A DNA stretch of 37,663 nucleotides from a virus. Position numbers and translations under genes: made by a program. The stretch covers positions 1-37,663 of the IMG/VR virus record IMGVR_UViG_3300020020_000104; one strand, given 5' to 3'. Below are positions 36,559-37,663 of the stretch, piece after piece. How positions within the stretch are numbered: position 1 is the first letter of the stretch; the number at the start of each line of letters is the position of its first letter. Under the pieces are notes generated by a model, which saw only the letters and a list, made by a program, of their open reading frames with translations, was not told the DNA's origin and ran no database searches.

Positions 36559-37663
36559 GTGCCTACCTTCGACATGACCACTGAGAAGCCCCAGGGTTAC
36601 TGGGTTGACCTCACTGGTTTCAAGTTCGACGACCTGATCTCGACATCATGGATTCAGGCATTTCCGCTTGGCAGTTATGATCACCCAGTGTATGGGAAGA
36701 TCGACATCACGCCTGAGCGAGTCATGCGATTCGCGTCGAACGTCAACTTGGGTGTTCGTACTCAAGAGCTTGACATCGATTACGACCACAAGGACAATGA
36801 CGGCAAAGCTGCAGGCTGGGTAAAAGCCGCGGAGGCTCGTCAAGACGGTCTTTGGTTGCTGATTCAGTGGACTGAGTCCGCTCATGAGGCACTGAAGAAG
36901 AAGGAGTACCGGTACTTCTCACCTGAGTTCGTAGACGAATGGACTCATCCGAAGACCGGAAGCTCCTTCAAAGATGTCTTGTTTGGAGGGGCGATCACCA
37001 ATCGTCCTTTCCTGAAAGACATCCTACCCATCAACCTCACTGAGGTTGCAAAGCAATTTGGAGGCAATGTGGACGAGCTTACCAAGGCTCTGATCAAGGC
37101 ACTCGGGCTTCCCGAAGATGCCAAGCCTGAGGACCTCCTGGCAGCAGTGGCAAAGCTCCAAGTGCCGGCTCCGTCAGGTGCCGGTGGTGAGCCAGACACG
37201 CCGCCTCCGACAAGTCCTCCTCAACCCAAGCCAACCCCAGATCCGCAGCCGGATGAAAAGGTGCCTGCAATGCTCAACGAGCAACAGCTTATGGAGCTTC
37301 CGCAGGTCAAGGCGCTCGCTGACAAGGTGAGGACACTCGAAGCCGCGAACCGGCTTGCAGAGGTCAACGCACAGGTCTCGAGTTTGAATGACGGAGCCAC
37401 GCATGCGATTCCGCCTGCAGCTCTCGAGTCCCTCAAGACCATTCTGGTCGATCTTCCAAAGACACAGGGCGACCGCGTTGTCCAGATGTTCAAGGAGACC
37501 GTCAAGCAGGGTCTGATTCCTCTCGGCGAACGCGGGAGCATGGGTGGAAACACAACCACCGATTCGCACTCCAAGCGGTTCAGCGACGAGGTCGACAAGC
37601 TGATGTCGAAGGACGACAAGCTCACCTACGCCGACGCCGTACAGCGCATCGGTGATACCAACC
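36559..37663 (+). CDS. Mu gpI-like head maturation protease/scaffold, 3' end missing
   Basis: At least 368 residues; cut by the right edge. GTG 36559 follows AGGAGG by eight bases (ATG 36574 is in frame). LDIDYDHKDNDGKAAGWVKA, then YFSPEFVDEWTHPKTGSSF and GGAITNRPFLKDILPIN, are typical of Mu gpI-type phage proteases. A Pro-rich linker (TPPPTSPPQPKPTPDPQPDE) is followed by a charged helical part that probably serves as the scaffold. It trims head proteins during assembly. It pairs with the DUF935 portal as in Mu-like head modules. Confidence 0.8.
   Translation, partial: MPTFDMTTEKPQGYWVDLTGFKFDDLISTSWIQAFPLGSYDHPVYGKIDITPERVMRFASNVNLGVRTQELDIDYDHKDNDGKAAGWVKAAEARQDGLWLLIQWTESAHEALKKKEYRYFSPEFVDEWTHPKTGSSFKDVLFGGAITNRPFLKDILPINLTEVAKQFGGNVDELTKALIKALGLPEDAKPEDLLAAVAKLQVPAPSGAGGEPDTPPPTSPPQPKPTPDPQPDEKVPAMLNEQQLMELPQVKALADKVRTLEAANRLAEVNAQVSSLNDGATHAIPPAALESLKTILVDLPKTQGDRVVQMFKETVKQGLIPLGERGSMGGNTTTDSHSKRFSDEVDKLMSKDDKLTYADAVQRIGDTN

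Overview
The window is one continuous piece of a tailed double-stranded DNA bacteriophage genome (head genes of siphovirus or myovirus type). Both ends are open: a gene is cut at each edge. The gene density, end-to-end ATGA/TAATG overlaps, and the terminase, portal, protease, endolysin and long repetitive fibre gene show this. A secreted protein with a resuscitation-promoting-factor (Rpf) domain points to an actinobacterial host; this is inference. No integrase, excisionase of certain identity, tRNA or CRISPR array was found, so nothing here argues for lysogeny.

Layout. (1) Positions 1-3603, minus strand: a 7-deazaguanine cassette with a DpdA-like DNA transglycosylase (cut by the edge), a MazG-like pyrophosphohydrolase, FolE, QueE, QueD (split by a -1 frameshift), one unknown gene and QueC. 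Together they would make preQ0 from GTP and insert it into the phage DNA, a modification known to block restriction enzymes. (2) 3603-10954, minus: replication and recombination, with a primase-helicase, a DUF669 protein, a Sak4-like ATPase, a Cas4/RecB-type nuclease, a sigma-region-4 regulator, the Rpf-like protein and an SNF2-type helicase. (3) 10727-22429, minus: many small accessory and regulatory genes (zinc ribbons, winged helices, SWIM finger, small membrane proteins, lipoprotein, GNAT acetyltransferase), plus a TIM-barrel glycosidase and a DNA ligase. (4) 22430-23932: a hub with little coding sequence, holding an AT-rich stretch, a run of 17 C, a strong terminator, one small gene and a four-copy repeat array. 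(5) 23933 to the right edge, plus strand: late genes, with a possible small terminase, amidase endolysin, a set of small virion proteins, a 1107-residue repeat fibre, large terminase, portal and a Mu gpI-like protease/scaffold.

Regulation. Eight promoters share one two-block architecture: a TTTGCC-type 10-mer whose first base lies 32-33 nt before the first base of a perfect TATAAT. They sit just ahead of the first gene of six minus-strand and two plus-strand transcription units, so a single phage-specific factor may control both arms. A paralogous family of small helix-turn-helix-like proteins, three of them directly behind such promoters or the repeat array, supplies candidates. This promoter family, the repeat array at 23475-23564 and the two heavily structured intergenic regions are the least explained parts of the window.

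Two genes (queD and a virion gene at 28798) each need a -1 shift at a short G run. Missing single G residues in the assembly would explain both, but real frameshifting cannot be excluded from sequence alone.
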